Source: Olsenella profusa DSM 13989 (lineage in GTDB: Bacteria; Actinomycetota; Coriobacteriia; Coriobacteriales; Atopobiaceae). Taken from it: a DNA stretch of 64,000 bases. The notes beneath the pieces were generated by a model. That model was not told where the DNA came from. It was given only the letters and a program-made list of their open reading frames with translations, and ran no database searches. This document shows, one piece after another, positions 32,473-42,045 of the stretch; position 1 is the first letter of the stretch, and the number at the start of each line of letters is the position of its first letter. The position numbers and the translations under genes were made by a program. The stretch is taken from assembly GCF_030811115.1 (NCBI RefSeq), contig NZ_JAUSQK010000001.1:2170001-2234000 (forward strand). The letters are read 5' to 3'.

Positions 32473-33642
32473 TCAGCGGGCGGAACGCACGACGTCCACC
32501 AGGGCATCGGCAAACCGGACGAGGTCATCCTCGCTCACACGCTCATCAAAGGATACCCTGAGCGAGCCGAGCGCAACGTCGCGGGGGATGCCCATCGCCA
32601 AGAGCACATGGCTCGCATCGAGCGAGGTCGATGAGCAGGCCGACGCCGCCGACACCTCAAAGCCCGCCTGATCGAGCTTGAGGACGAGCGTCTCGGAGTC
32701 GATTCGACGCGTCATGACGGAGACGATGCCAGGGAGGCGATCGTCCCCCATCGCACCATCCGTGGTGGGCTCTATGCCGCAGTCCGCCTCGGCCAGACGC
32801 TGGTGGAGCGCGCGTGCGCGCCCCGAGACGAGCGCGCGAAACTCCTCGAGGTGCTCCGTGCAGTAGCGGGCCGCCGCGGCAAAGGCGAGGGCGGCCCGCA
32901 CGTCCTGGGTACCCGGGCGCCTCCCCTGCTCCTGCCCGCCGCCAAAGGCCTGGGGGCGGAAGGGGCGCCGACCGCGTAGGGCAAGGGCGCCGATGCCCAC
33001 GGGCCCACCGATCTTATGGGCGGCGAGGCTCACGGCATCGACGTCAGCGAGGTCGAGCGGGATGCGTCCGAAGGCCTGGGCGGCGTCGGTGTGCACGAGT
33101 GCGCCCACCCCGTGAGCCATCCGGGCGGCCTGCCCCACCGGCTGCACGACGCCCGTCTCGTTGTTGGCGCTCATGAGCGAGACGAGCGCACAGGAGTCGT
33201 CCAGGTGCTCCCCGAGCCAGTCGAGGCGCGCCTTGCCGTCACGCCCCACGGGGACGAACCCGACCTCGAAGCCACGCTCGCGCAGGGAGGGAACGACATC
33301 CACCTCGGAATCATGCTCGATGGAGAGGACGAGGATGCGCCTCCGCCCGCGCTCGCGCAGGCGGAGGGCCTCCGCCATGCCATGCAGGGCGATGTTGTTG
33401 GACTCGGTCCCACCCGAGGTGAAGACGATGTCGGCGGGGCGAAAGCCACCCCCCAGGCACCGCGCGATGTCTGTACGCGCGCCATCCAGCGCCCGGGCGG
33501 CACGCCGCCCCAGGGTATGCAGGGAGTTAGGGTTGGCGCCTGCGATCTCGGATGCCTCATAGGCACGCTCCGCCTCGAGCGCGGCGGCGCGCATCGGGGC
33601 AGAGGCCGCATAGTCCAGATAGGTGAAGCGCGTACCGCCCAT
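32473..33642 (-). CDS. Cysteine desulfurase (NifS/IscS-like)
   Basis: A PLP enzyme that takes sulfur from cysteine for Fe-S clusters or tRNA thiolation. The opening YLDYAASAP, HTDAAQAFG, the PLP lysine in SLAAHKIGGPVG and the persulfide cysteine in SACSSTSLDASHVL are present. Length of 389 residues is normal. The ATG at 33642 immediately follows the rpe stop; no iscU or tusA gene is adjacent, so its partner is unknown. Confidence 0.92.
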   Translation of the reverse strand: MGGTRFTYLDYAASAPMRAAALEAERAYEASEIAGANPNSLHTLGRRAARALDGARTDIARCLGGGFRPADIVFTSGGTESNNIALHGMAEALRLRERGRRRILVLSIEHDSEVDVVPSLRERGFEVGFVPVGRDGKARLDWLGEHLDDSCALVSLMSANNETGVVQPVGQAARMAHGVGALVHTDAAQAFGRIPLDLADVDAVSLAAHKIGGPVGIGALALRGRRPFRPQAFGGGQEQGRRPGTQDVRAALAFAAAARYCTEHLEEFRALVSGRARALHQRLAEADCGIEPTTDGAMGDDRLPGIVSVMTRRIDSETLVLKLDQAGFEVSAASACSSTSLDASHVLLAMGIPRDVALGSLRVSFDERVSEDDLVRFADALVDVVRSAR

Positions 33643-34320
33643 CTACACGCTCCTCGCCAGGCCGCACTGGCCGGCGGCCCGTATGGCCTCGACATTGGCG
33701 GCATGGTCCCCAGAGAAGATGGCGGAGCCCGCCACGAGCATCGTGGCACCGGCCCTCACGACATCCTCGGCAGTGCGCACGCCGATGCCGCCGTCGACCT
33801 CGATGAGGGGACACACGCCATGGCTCGTGCAGAGCGCCCGGGCCTGACGGACCTTCCGCAGCGAGGACGAGATGAATCCCTGCCCGCCGAGGCCGGGGTT
33901 CACGGTCATGATGAGCACGAGGTCGATGTCATCGATGATGGACTCCAGCACGCTCACGGGCGTTGCCGGGTTGAGCGCGATGCCCGCCTTGGCACCCGTC
34001 GCATGAATGAGCTGCACGATGCGATGGGCGTGGCGCTGCGCCTCCCAATGGAAGGTCACGATGTCGGCTCCCGCCTCAAGGTACCACGGGGCACTCTGCT
34101 CGGGACCCTCCACCATGAGGTGCACGTCCACGGGCAGGCTGGTGGCAGCCTTGACCTGCCTCAGGATGCCTGGCCCAAAGGAGAGGTTGGGCACGAAGTG
34201 TCCATCCATCACGTCGTAGTGGACGTAGTCCGCGGTGCTGATGCTCGAGAGGTCCTCTCCAAGCTTCGTGAAGTCCGCCGAAAGCACGGAGGGGGCGACG
34301 AGGATGTCATGCGCACGCAT
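33643..34320 (-). CDS. rpe: Ribulose-phosphate 3-epimerase
   Basis: A 225-residue TIM-barrel enzyme of the pentose-phosphate pathway. APSVLSADF, HYDVMDGHFVPN, DVHLMV and VNPGLGGQGF are the family landmarks, and IEVDGGI holds the second catalytic aspartate. The ATG at 34320 overlaps gpsA by 14 bases. Longer frames upstream only shadow gpsA. Confidence 0.95.
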   Translation of the reverse strand: MRAHDILVAPSVLSADFTKLGEDLSSISTADYVHYDVMDGHFVPNLSFGPGILRQVKAATSLPVDVHLMVEGPEQSAPWYLEAGADIVTFHWEAQRHAHRIVQLIHATGAKAGIALNPATPVSVLESIIDDIDLVLIMTVNPGLGGQGFISSSLRKVRQARALCTSHGVCPLIEVDGGIGVRTAEDVVRAGATMLVAGSAIFSGDHAANVEAIRAAGQCGLARSV

Positions 34321-35365
34321 CGGTGGCAGCACCTCCTCCCTGGGGACGGATGCCATAGAACTCCTCGTTGGGCACGCGCTCGAGCAGCATCTGGGCAGCA
34401 CGACCGATATCCGTGCCCTCGTAGAGCATGGCATGGACGCATGAGGTGATGGGCATCTCTATGTGACGCTCCTGGGCCACCTCATGAAGGCTCCGCGCCG
34501 CGCGCGCACCCTCGACCACCATGCCCGTCGCGCGCTCATAGCCCTCGAGCGTGGCGCCGTGTGCCAGGGCCTCGCCAAAGCTGCGGTTGCGTGAGTGATG
34601 CGACGTGCAGGTTGCCACGAGGTCACCCATGCCGGCGAGTCCCATGCAGGTGAGCGAGTCGCCCCCACAGGCCACGACGACACGGCTCATCTCGGCAAGG
34701 CCACGCGTCATGAGGACGGCCTGGGCGTTGTCGCCCATGTTCCATCCCGCACAGACGCCACAGGAGATGGCGATCACGTTCTTGCCGGCGGCGCAGACCT
34801 CCACGCCCCTGAGGTCGCTCGTGCGGTACGCGCGAAACTCGGGACAGACGAACAGGCCCTGAAACACGCGGGCAAGCTGCCCGTCTGGGGCGGCAACCAC
34901 GGCCGCGGACACCATGCCGAGACAGATCTCCTCCGCATGGTTGGGGCCCGAGAGGGCAGCGATGCGATCGGTGTGGCCCCACACGTCCGCGACGACCTCC
35001 GTCATGAGGAGGTGGGACGTGGGCTCGATGCCCTTGGTGAGCACCAGGACCGGCGTCGTGGACGGCACCCATGCGGCGAAGGCGTCCAACACGCCGCGCA
35101 GGTGATTGGAGGGGACGGCCACGACGATGGCGCCGGCACCCTCAAGCGCCCCCGCGGGATCCGTGGTGGAGCAGACGTTGGCGGGGAGGCGATACTCGCG
35201 CAGGTGCCGGGGGTTCCGATGGCACTCGTTGATCGAGGTGGCGACCTCCTCGCAGCGCGCCCAGAGCACGACCTGGCGCTCCGAACCGTTGCGGGCGACG
35301 AGGCCCGCGGCGGCGGTGCCCCAAGAGCCTGAGCCTATGACGCAGACGCGTGACGCCATCGCCAT
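34307..35365 (-). CDS. gpsA: Glycerol-3-phosphate dehydrogenase [NAD(P)+]
   Basis: Supplies sn-glycerol 3-phosphate for phospholipids by reducing dihydroxyacetone phosphate. The dinucleotide-binding loop is VIGSGSWGTAAAGL (residues 9-22), then VPSNHLR, TKGIE, SGPNHAEE and the catalytic lysine region AAGKNVIAI. The protein is 352 residues with the last residues longer than usual and rich in G and A. The ATG overlaps the plsY stop (TGATG). The product feeds the plsY acyltransferase encoded just upstream. Confidence 0.95.
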   Translation of the reverse strand: MAMASRVCVIGSGSWGTAAAGLVARNGSERQVVLWARCEEVATSINECHRNPRHLREYRLPANVCSTTDPAGALEGAGAIVVAVPSNHLRGVLDAFAAWVPSTTPVLVLTKGIEPTSHLLMTEVVADVWGHTDRIAALSGPNHAEEICLGMVSAAVVAAPDGQLARVFQGLFVCPEFRAYRTSDLRGVEVCAAGKNVIAISCGVCAGWNMGDNAQAVLMTRGLAEMSRVVVACGGDSLTCMGLAGMGDLVATCTSHHSRNRSFGEALAHGATLEGYERATGMVVEGARAARSLHEVAQERHIEMPITSCVHAMLYEGTDIGRAAQMLLERVPNEEFYGIRPQGGGAATDACA

Positions 35366-36033
35366 CACCGGTCCCTGTCCGTGTGGTGGATGACAAACGC
35401 GCTCTCGGTGCCCTTGCGCAAACGGGCGATGTTACCGCGATGCTTGAGGATGACCGCCAGGCACACGGCCACGACCGGAAGGGAGCGCGCAACCCCAAGG
35501 CCCATGGCCAGGGAGCATATGACAAGCGCCACGGCAGCGGCGATGGAGCCCAGCGAGACGTAGCGTGAGGGAAGGGCGAAGAGCAGGAACACCGCAAGGA
35601 TGGCAAGGCCGACCGGCCACCACAGGAGCAGCACCGCACCGAAGCCCACCGAGATGCCCTTGCCGCCCCTGAGGCCCAGGTAGGGAGAGAACATGTGGCC
35701 GAAGACGCAGGCTGCGAAGAGCAGCGAGGCGGAGAGGCCCAGCTGGCTCATTGCGCTCGTCTCCGACCAGGGAACACGCGCCACCAGCGAGAGCACGAGG
35801 CGCCCAAGCGCCATGGCAACGGCGCCCTTGCCCACGTCGAGGCCGAAGGTGATGGCCGCAGCCCTGCCGCCGGCGGCGCGCGCCACGTTGGTCATGCCGA
35901 TGTTGCCCGACCCCACGGTGCGCACGTCCACGCCCGCGAGCCTCTTGGCCACAAGCAGGCCGCACGGGATGCCACACAGCAGGAATGCGACGATCATGCA
36001 GATGATGGTGCAGACGAGCACGGTTGGCGTCAC
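35365..36033 (-). CDS. plsY: Glycerol-3-phosphate acyltransferase PlsY
   Basis: A 222-residue membrane enzyme with five membrane helices that acylates glycerol 3-phosphate from acyl phosphate. Conserved cytoplasmic loops are seen: GSGNIGMTNVARAAG (residues 44-58) and GLRGGKGISVGFG (about residue 130). The GTG at 36033 overlaps the der stop (GTGA). It lies between der and gpsA, the classic substrate-linked arrangement. Confidence 0.95.
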   Translation of the reverse strand: MTPTVLVCTIICMIVAFLLCGIPCGLLVAKRLAGVDVRTVGSGNIGMTNVARAAGGRAAAITFGLDVGKGAVAMALGRLVLSLVARVPWSETSAMSQLGLSASLLFAACVFGHMFSPYLGLRGGKGISVGFGAVLLLWWPVGLAILAVFLLFALPSRYVSLGSIAAAVALVICSLAMGLGVARSLPVVAVCLAVILKHRGNIARLRKGTESAFVIHHTDRDR

Positions 36034-37352
36034 TTGGGGTCGTCCCTTCTCCTGAAGCGCAGGCGGATGGGCGTGCCCTCGAGGTCAAAGGTCTCGCGCA
36101 GACGACGCTCGAGGAAGCGCTCATAGTTGTCGTCAACGAGGTCGGGGGCGTTGCACCAGAGCGTGAACGCCGGTGGCTTCGTGGCCGTCTGGGTCCCGTA
36201 GCGCACCTTGAGGCGACGGTTCTTGCGCGTGACGGTGTATCCGCTCTCGCGGATCCTCGTGATGAGGGCATTGAGCTGACTCGTCTTGACGCGGGAGCCA
36301 TGTGCGGCGGCCGCCTTGGTCGCGGCGGTCAGCACGCGATCGATCGAGCGGCCCGTGAGGGCCGACGTGGTGACGACAGGGGCCCACGCTGCGAAGCCCA
36401 TGCGCTGGTCGAGGCTCTGGGTCACCTTGTCGCGCTTCTCGGCGGAGTCGACGAGGTCCCACTTGTTGAGCACGGTGACGAGGCCACAGCCACGATCGAC
36501 GGCCATGCCCACGAGCTTCTGGTCCTGCTCGGTCACGCCCACGGTGGCGTCCACCACCAGGAGGCAGACGTCCGCACGGTCCATGGCCTCAAGGCCGCGC
36601 ACGAGGCTGTAGTACTCGACATCCTCGTGCACCTGCGCCTTCTTGCGCATGCCCGCCGTGTCCACGAGACGGAGCCGCTGGCCCTTCCAGCTGATCATGG
36701 TGTCCACGGCGTCGCGCGTGGTGCCCGAGAGGTCGGCCACGATGAAGCGGTTGCTCTTGGCCAGACGGTTGGCAAGCGATGACTTGCCCACGTTGGGCCT
36801 GCCGATGATGGCCAGCCTGAGCGCGTCGTCCTGCTCGGCGGGGCCCTCGTCCTCGCGCAGCGCGGTCACGACGTCATCGAGGAGGTCTCCCGTGCCATGG
36901 CCATGACCGGCGGAGATGGCGCGAGGATCCCCGACGCCCAGCGAGTAGTAGTTCCACGACTCGAGCTCGGCCTCGGGATCGTCTATCTTGTTGACCACCA
37001 GGAAGACGGGCTTCTTGGCCGTGCGCACCACACGGGCCACCTCCTCATCCTCGTCCGTGACGCCCACGGTGCCGTCCACGACGAAGATGATCACGTCTGC
37101 CTCGTTGCAGGCCATGACGGCCTGATCGCGGATGCGTGGCGCAAAGGCGTCCTTGCTCTTGGCGGACTCGATGCCACCCGTGTCGACGAGCGTGAACGTG
37201 CGGCCGTTCCAGTCGCAGTCGTGGTAGGAACGGTCACGCGTGACGCCCCGAGATTCGTGAACGATGGCCTCGCGGGTCACGGCAAGGCGATTGACCAGCG
37301 TGGACTTGCCCACGTTGGGCCTGCCGACAACCGCGACGATTGGCTTGGGCAT
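36030..37352 (-). CDS. der: Ribosome-assembly GTPase Der (EngA)
   Basis: A 440-residue GTPase with two G domains and a C-terminal KH-like domain, needed for 50S assembly. G1 loops are GRPNVGKSTL (residue 9) and GRPNVGKSSL (about residue 180), with NKxD as NKID and NKWD. A segment with H at SYHDCDWNGR corresponds to the first switch region. The ATG at 37352 has AAGGAG 4 bases upstream; the longer frame to 37394 lacks a ribosome site. Confidence 0.96.
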   Translation of the reverse strand: MPKPIVAVVGRPNVGKSTLVNRLAVTREAIVHESRGVTRDRSYHDCDWNGRTFTLVDTGGIESAKSKDAFAPRIRDQAVMACNEADVIIFVVDGTVGVTDEDEEVARVVRTAKKPVFLVVNKIDDPEAELESWNYYSLGVGDPRAISAGHGHGTGDLLDDVVTALREDEGPAEQDDALRLAIIGRPNVGKSSLANRLAKSNRFIVADLSGTTRDAVDTMISWKGQRLRLVDTAGMRKKAQVHEDVEYYSLVRGLEAMDRADVCLLVVDATVGVTEQDQKLVGMAVDRGCGLVTVLNKWDLVDSAEKRDKVTQSLDQRMGFAAWAPVVTTSALTGRSIDRVLTAATKAAAAHGSRVKTSQLNALITRIRESGYTVTRKNRRLKVRYGTQTATKPPAFTLWCNAPDLVDDNYERFLERRLRETFDLEGTPIRLRFRRRDDPK

Positions 37353-37485
37353 ATCACTCCTTGCTACGGTGCCCCGACAGGAGCAGTCTAGCATGCCCGG
37401 CCTGGCGACACCGCAGACGCCGGCCAGGGGATGGGACCTGAACGTGAGTCCGTGCCGCCGCCACGGGACATGAGCCCAGTGCGCG

Positions 37486-38340
37486 CTATCCGACCCCCAC
37501 CATATGCCCGATTGCCGAGACGACCTCGTCTATCTGCTCCTGCGGTGTGGAGGCGCCCGCCGTGACGCCGATGTGCTCGGTTGCGGCAAACCAGGAGGCA
37601 TCAAGCTCCGAGGAGAGCTCGATGTGATGCGTCTGGGGACAGAAGCCCTCGCAGATGGAGGCGAGCCTGCCCGTGTTGGCGGAGTTGCGCCCCCCTATGA
37701 CCACCATGACGTCGGAGTCGCGCGCCAGGCGTGCCGCAGCGGCCTGGCGCAGCGTCGTGGCCTCGCAGATGGTGTCGATGATGCGCAGCTCCTCCACCCT
37801 TCCGATGAGGGCGGAGGCAAGCTCCCTGAGCGCCGCGCGCGCCTGCGTGGTCTGCACCACCACGCCAACGCGCCTGGCCACCCCCACGCCCTCGAGGTCG
37901 GCGGGACTCGAGATGGTGAGAGCCCCGGGGGCGTGGCCGAGCGTGCCCTCGACCTCGGGATGCCCCGCCTCGCCAAAGACGATGACCTGATAGCCCTCCT
38001 CGGTCAGGCGCTCGGCCGCCTTGTGCGCGCGCACGACGAAGGGGCAGGTGGCATCGAGCACCACGTCGTGGGCCCTCCGCGCGACCTGCTCCTCTGCGGG
38101 CGTCACGCCATGCGTGCGCAGGAGCAGCGTCCCACCAGGCTCATCCGCCGGATCCTCGATGACGCCCACGCCCGATGCCTCCAGCTGCGAGACGACCGTG
38201 GGGTTGTGGATGAGGGGCCCCAGCGTGTGGATGGGTTTCACGGAGTCGCGCGCGGCCTCGCGCACCATCCTCAGCGCACGATCCACGCCGTAGCAGGCGC
38301 CCGCCTCATCGGCGACGGTGATGGTGGGGATGGTGGCCAT
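37486..38340 (-). CDS. ispH: 4-hydroxy-3-methylbut-2-enyl diphosphate reductase
   Basis: Last enzyme of the MEP isoprenoid pathway; makes IPP and DMAPP with a 4Fe-4S cluster. Cluster cysteines are in EAGACYGV (Cys16), DATCPFV and DTICEAT. TLGPLIHNP and RTHGV are conserved. It is 284 residues, slightly short of E. coli IspH. It starts 4 bases after plsC in the order der-ispH-plsC-cmk. Two other MEP genes, ispG and dxr, lie elsewhere in this window. Confidence 0.95.
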   Translation of the reverse strand: MATIPTITVADEAGACYGVDRALRMVREAARDSVKPIHTLGPLIHNPTVVSQLEASGVGVIEDPADEPGGTLLLRTHGVTPAEEQVARRAHDVVLDATCPFVVRAHKAAERLTEEGYQVIVFGEAGHPEVEGTLGHAPGALTISSPADLEGVGVARRVGVVVQTTQARAALRELASALIGRVEELRIIDTICEATTLRQAAAARLARDSDVMVVIGGRNSANTGRLASICEGFCPQTHHIELSSELDASWFAATEHIGVTAGASTPQEQIDEVVSAIGHMVGVG

Positions 38341-38344
38341 GCCC

Positions 38345-39130
38345 TCACATCTTTCCCGGATGCTCGCGGCGCAGCTCGTCCCTGAGGCCGTACACGCGCT
38401 CCATGACGGCCTTCTCCATGGCGTTTGCCTGCTCCTTGCGCCCCTTGACGCCCAGCTCGTCAAAGCTGATGCAGGCGCCCGCCTTGCAGTGCACCTTCAC
38501 GAAGCGCTTGAAATAGGTGCCCTGGGGCGTAATGTCCCGTGCACCGACGATGGCCACGGGCTGCACGGGCGCCTTGGCGAGGCGCGCGACCAGGGCGAAG
38601 CCCTTGTGGAACTCGATGGGCTGGTCATCCGAGCGCACGCGCGTCCCCTCAGGGAAGATGAGGATGCACTCGCCACGCCTGAGGGCCGCCTCGGAGCGGC
38701 GCACGAACTGCATGTCGGCCGCGGAACGCTTGACGGGAATGCCGCCGACATGCGAGAAGAACCAGGTGACGATCCGTGTCTTGCCAAACTCGCTCTTGTA
38801 GATGGGGCGCACGGTGATGCCGTGCAGGTAGAGTGAGCAGATCACCACGACGGGATCGAGCATGGACTCGTGGTTCATGACGAGCACGCGGCCACGACGG
38901 TCCTTCCACAGAAGCTCGCCATCCTCGAAGTGCCAGCGCCAGAGCAGCTTGGAGACACCCGTGACGATGAGCACCACGATGCAGAACGCGATGCGCTGAG
39001 GCAGCGGGAAGTCCCTGACGGCATGCGTGAAGTAGTCATCGGGCGTGTTGCGGTGGAAGGCGCGCAGCTTGCCTGCGTCCCGCGCCGTGCCCGCCTGCCT
39101 TCCGCCTGCGCCGGCGGTCGTCTCTGCCAT
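38345..39130 (-). CDS. plsC: 1-acyl-glycerol-3-phosphate acyltransferase
   Basis: Adds the second acyl chain to form phosphatidic acid. One N-terminal membrane segment (residues 45-64) is followed by NHESMLD (His87, Asp92; the HX4D motif) and FPEGTR (residues 159-164). The N-terminal 30 residues are low complexity. GGAGAGGG precedes the ATG at 39130, ruling out the longer frame. It lies in the ispH-plsC-cmk block. Confidence 0.93.
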   Translation of the reverse strand: MAETTAGAGGRQAGTARDAGKLRAFHRNTPDDYFTHAVRDFPLPQRIAFCIVVLIVTGVSKLLWRWHFEDGELLWKDRRGRVLVMNHESMLDPVVVICSLYLHGITVRPIYKSEFGKTRIVTWFFSHVGGIPVKRSAADMQFVRRSEAALRRGECILIFPEGTRVRSDDQPIEFHKGFALVARLAKAPVQPVAIVGARDITPQGTYFKRFVKVHCKAGACISFDELGVKGRKEQANAMEKAVMERVYGLRDELRREHPGKM

Positions 39131-39180
39131 GTCGAACCCTCTCCCGTCGCCAACCATGGCGACAGACACGTCTGCCTACG

Positions 39181-39858
39181 CTAGCCCATGTAGCCTATCA
39201 CGGTTTCGACGACCTCGTCGAAGCTGAGCCCGGAGGAATCGAGCACGTGCGCGTCGGCCGCCGCCTTGAGCGGGGACTCCGTGCGTGTGACGTCAAGCTC
39301 GTCACGACGTCTGAGATCATCGAGGATCTGCCGCTCCTCGGCCACGCTGACCGAGGCGTCGGCCTTGGCGGTGTCGCCACCCTCGCGTTGCACGGCGCGA
39401 CGGTGGGCTCGGGCCTCGGCATCGGCCGTGAGGAACACCTTGACGTCGGCATGGGGAAAAACGACGGTTCCCACATCGCGCCCCTCGGCGATGACGTCTC
39501 CCTGAGCCCCCATCTCGCGCTGCAGCGCCACCATGCGCTCGCGCACACGAGGCTGCGCCGCCACGATGGAGACGCTCTGGTCGATGCGGGCCGTGCGGAT
39601 GTCCTCCGTCACGTCAGCACCGTCGAGGCGCACGGTCTGGGAGCCGTCAGCCGCCATGCCGAAGGTGATGGCGATGCCGTGGGCGAGGCGTGCCACGGCA
39701 TCCTCGTCACGCAGGTTGACGCCGCGATCCAGGCAGGCGAGCGTGACGCAGCGGTACATGGCGCCCGTGTCCAAGAACGTGAGGCCACGCCTCCGGGCGA
39801 CCTCCTTCGAGACGCTCGACTTGCCGGAGCCTGCGGGCCCATCGATGGCAACTATCAT
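39181..39858 (-). CDS. cmk: Cytidylate kinase
   Basis: Phosphorylates CMP and dCMP. The P-loop is GPAGSGKSS (residues 6-14), then FLDTGAMYR and EGRDVGTVVFP, the substrate-binding segments of bacterial Cmk. Length is 225 residues. It starts 5 bases from the upstream phosphatase gene and is followed by plsC. Confidence 0.95.
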   Translation of the reverse strand: MIVAIDGPAGSGKSSVSKEVARRRGLTFLDTGAMYRCVTLACLDRGVNLRDEDAVARLAHGIAITFGMAADGSQTVRLDGADVTEDIRTARIDQSVSIVAAQPRVRERMVALQREMGAQGDVIAEGRDVGTVVFPHADVKVFLTADAEARAHRRAVQREGGDTAKADASVSVAEERQILDDLRRRDELDVTRTESPLKAAADAHVLDSSGLSFDEVVETVIGYMG

Positions 39859-39862
39859 CAGA

Positions 39863-40537
39863 TCACTCGCCCCTCTCCATAGTGACGGTCGTATCCATGC
39901 CCAACAGCTCGGGGTGCTCGGCCCTGAGCTTCACCTCCTCGGGCGAGAGCCCCAGCGCCGCCAGCGTATAGCGCCCGCCGTCCCAGGAAAGCACCTGGGA
40001 GCTCACGTTGGGTAGCCTGAGGTTCCAGAAGGTCTCCAAGGGAATGTGGAGCGCGGCTCCCACGAGCGCTCGCGTGAAGCCTCCGTGCGTGAGGCACGCC
40101 GTACGCCCCGAGAGCTGCGAGAGCTCCCCCAGCACGCCCGTCGCGCGACCCATGAGGTCCTCGAACGACTCTGCGCCCGGTGCGGGCAGGGAGTGCCCCT
40201 CCTCGTCACGGGACCAGGGGAAGTCATAGCCCTGCGTACGGAGCTGTGCCACGGTCAGGCCCTGGGCGGAGCCAAACTCGATCTCCGCCAGATCATCCAT
40301 GATGACGCAGGAGATGCCCAGGCGGTCGGCCGCCTCCTCGCCGATGGCCTTGCAGCGCGCAAGGGGCGACGTCAGGATGCGGTCGGGCCGCCATGCCTCG
40401 ATGGCATCGATGGCCCGGAACATCTGCCGCTCGCCCTCGGGCGTGAGGTCGACGTTCTTCCTGCCCGAGAGAAAGTGCTGGACATTGGCGACGGTCTGCG
40501 GATGACGCATGAAGAGGATGCGATTAACCTCTGCCAT
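39863..40537 (-). CDS. Histidine phosphatase (phosphoglycerate mutase) family protein
   Basis: A 224-residue phosphatase-fold protein. The phospho-histidine motif is MRHPQT (residues 9-14; usually RHG), the arginine motif is SPLARCKAIGE, and LTHGGFTRAL holds the second catalytic histidine. The catalytic RH is kept but G is P, seen in some members. Substrate is unknown (sugar phosphate or cobalamin-type). GGGGGAGGAG precedes the ATG. It overlaps rluB by 14 bases. Confidence 0.85.
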   Translation of the reverse strand: MAEVNRILFMRHPQTVANVQHFLSGRKNVDLTPEGERQMFRAIDAIEAWRPDRILTSPLARCKAIGEEAADRLGISCVIMDDLAEIEFGSAQGLTVAQLRTQGYDFPWSRDEEGHSLPAPGAESFEDLMGRATGVLGELSQLSGRTACLTHGGFTRALVGAALHIPLETFWNLRLPNVSSQVLSWDGGRYTLAALGLSPEEVKLRAEHPELLGMDTTVTMERGE

Positions 40538-41336
40538 GGTCTCCTCCCCCTTCAAGAAGTGCCTCGAGACTCGCCTGCTCTGCGAATGAGAGCCTGCGCA
40601 GCTGACCAGGAAGCATCCTGCCGAGCTTGAGCGGACCGAACTCGTCCCGGTGCAGGCGGATGACCTCGTGGCCCACGGCCTTGAGCATACGCTTCACCTG
40701 ATGCTTCTTGCCCTCATGAATGGTAAGCCCCACCACGGAGCAGCCGTACGGCACCCCCTCGCCCACCACGGGAAGGGCACGCCCGTCGTGTGGGCCGATC
40801 CTCTCCACCTGGGCGGGACGTGCCTTGTCCGTGCGCATGGACACGCCTTGCTCGAGCCGACGAACGTCCCCTGCGCCCAGCGTGCCACGCACGAGGGCCA
40901 CGTAGTGCTTCTCCACATGGTTCGAGGGATGCAGCATCCTATTGGCCACCTCGCCATTAGTGGTGAAGAGCAGGAGGCCCGTCGTGTCCGCATCGAGGCG
41001 TCCCACGGGGAAGAGGCCGGGATATGTGTGGGTGGGCACGAGCTCGGCCACGCAGCGCCTGCCCTGGGGGTCGCTCATGGTGGTCAGACAGCCTGCGGGC
41101 TTGAAGAGCATGAGGTACACATGATCGTCGGTCAGCGTGCAGGGGACGTCATCCACCGTGACCGCGTCCACGGCGAGATCCACCTTGCTGCCGAGCTCGC
41201 TCACGACCTCGCCATTCACCCGCACACGTCCGGCGGTCATGAGGTCCTCGGAACCGCGCCTGCTCGCCACGCCCGCACGGGCGAGGAATCGCTGCAGGCG
41301 CATGGTGCGCGGGTGCCCTGACGCAGGCTCACTCAT
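40524..41336 (-). CDS. rluB: Pseudouridine synthase, RluB/RsuA family
   Basis: Converts uridine to pseudouridine in rRNA. An S4 RNA-binding domain opens the protein (MRLQRFLARAGVASRRGSE), and the catalytic aspartate is in PVGRLDADTTGLL. It is 270 residues and probably modifies the large-subunit rRNA. The ATG at 41336 overlaps the scpB stop as ATGAGTGA; a later ATG at 41303 is an alternative. It follows scpA and scpB, an order common in Gram-positive genomes. Confidence 0.9.
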   Translation of the reverse strand: MSEPASGHPRTMRLQRFLARAGVASRRGSEDLMTAGRVRVNGEVVSELGSKVDLAVDAVTVDDVPCTLTDDHVYLMLFKPAGCLTTMSDPQGRRCVAELVPTHTYPGLFPVGRLDADTTGLLLFTTNGEVANRMLHPSNHVEKHYVALVRGTLGAGDVRRLEQGVSMRTDKARPAQVERIGPHDGRALPVVGEGVPYGCSVVGLTIHEGKKHQVKRMLKAVGHEVIRLHRDEFGPLKLGRMLPGQLRRLSFAEQASLEALLEGGGDHGRG

Positions 41337-42045
41337 CGCTGGCATCCCCACCATCCCACGCGAAGGCGGACTCGTCCTCGTCATCGGAGACACCGCCATC
41401 GTCATCCAGAAGGTCACGCTCGTCATCGATGTCCTCGGACGTCTCCTCGAGCGTACTCGAGAGGGTGCGTCCCGAAAGGCGCTCGCGGATGAAGCGCCTG
41501 GACTCCTCGTCGGGGGCAAAGTCCTCGAGCCTGGGCAGCTCGGAGAGGGATCTCAGGCCAAACTGCTCGAGGAAGCGCTGGGTGGTGCCAAAGAGCGTCG
41601 CCCCGTTGCGCGCCCCCTCGTGACCCGCCACGCGCACGAGGCCCTTCTCCCTGAGCGAGGCGATGACGCCATCGGAGTTGACGCCGCGCACGCCGCGCAC
41701 GCCCTCGCGCGAGACGGGCTGATGGTAGGCGATGACGGCGAGCGTCTCGAGCGCCGCCTGGCTCAGCTGGCGGGTGTCCCAGCTCAGGACATAGGACTCC
41801 ACCTCGTCGTGGAAGGCGGGATGCGTGAAGAGCCGCCATCCCCCCGCCACCTCACGCAGCTGGAAACCGCGGTTGGCATCGGCGTACTCTGCCGCGAGCA
41901 CGGCCAGGGCCTCGGACACCTCACCGGGTGCGGCCCCCAGGGCCCTCGCAAGGTCCACGGCCGGCACGGCATCGCTTGAGACCAGCAGCAGCGCCTCGAG
42001 GCGGGACCGCAGGTCACCATCGTCCAGATGCTCAAGATCCTCCAT
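41329..42045 (-). CDS. scpB: Chromosome segregation/condensation protein ScpB
   Basis: A 238-residue subunit of the SMC-ScpA-ScpB condensin. Tandem winged helices are seen: LEALLLVSSDAVPAVDLA and LETLAVIAYHQPVSREGVRGVRG (about residues 95-115). The acidic tail (rich in D and E) is longer than usual and low complexity. It overlaps scpA by one base (TGATG). Confidence 0.95.
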   Translation of the reverse strand: MEDLEHLDDGDLRSRLEALLLVSSDAVPAVDLARALGAAPGEVSEALAVLAAEYADANRGFQLREVAGGWRLFTHPAFHDEVESYVLSWDTRQLSQAALETLAVIAYHQPVSREGVRGVRGVNSDGVIASLREKGLVRVAGHEGARNGATLFGTTQRFLEQFGLRSLSELPRLEDFAPDEESRRFIRERLSGRTLSSTLEETSEDIDDERDLLDDDGGVSDDEDESAFAWDGGDASDE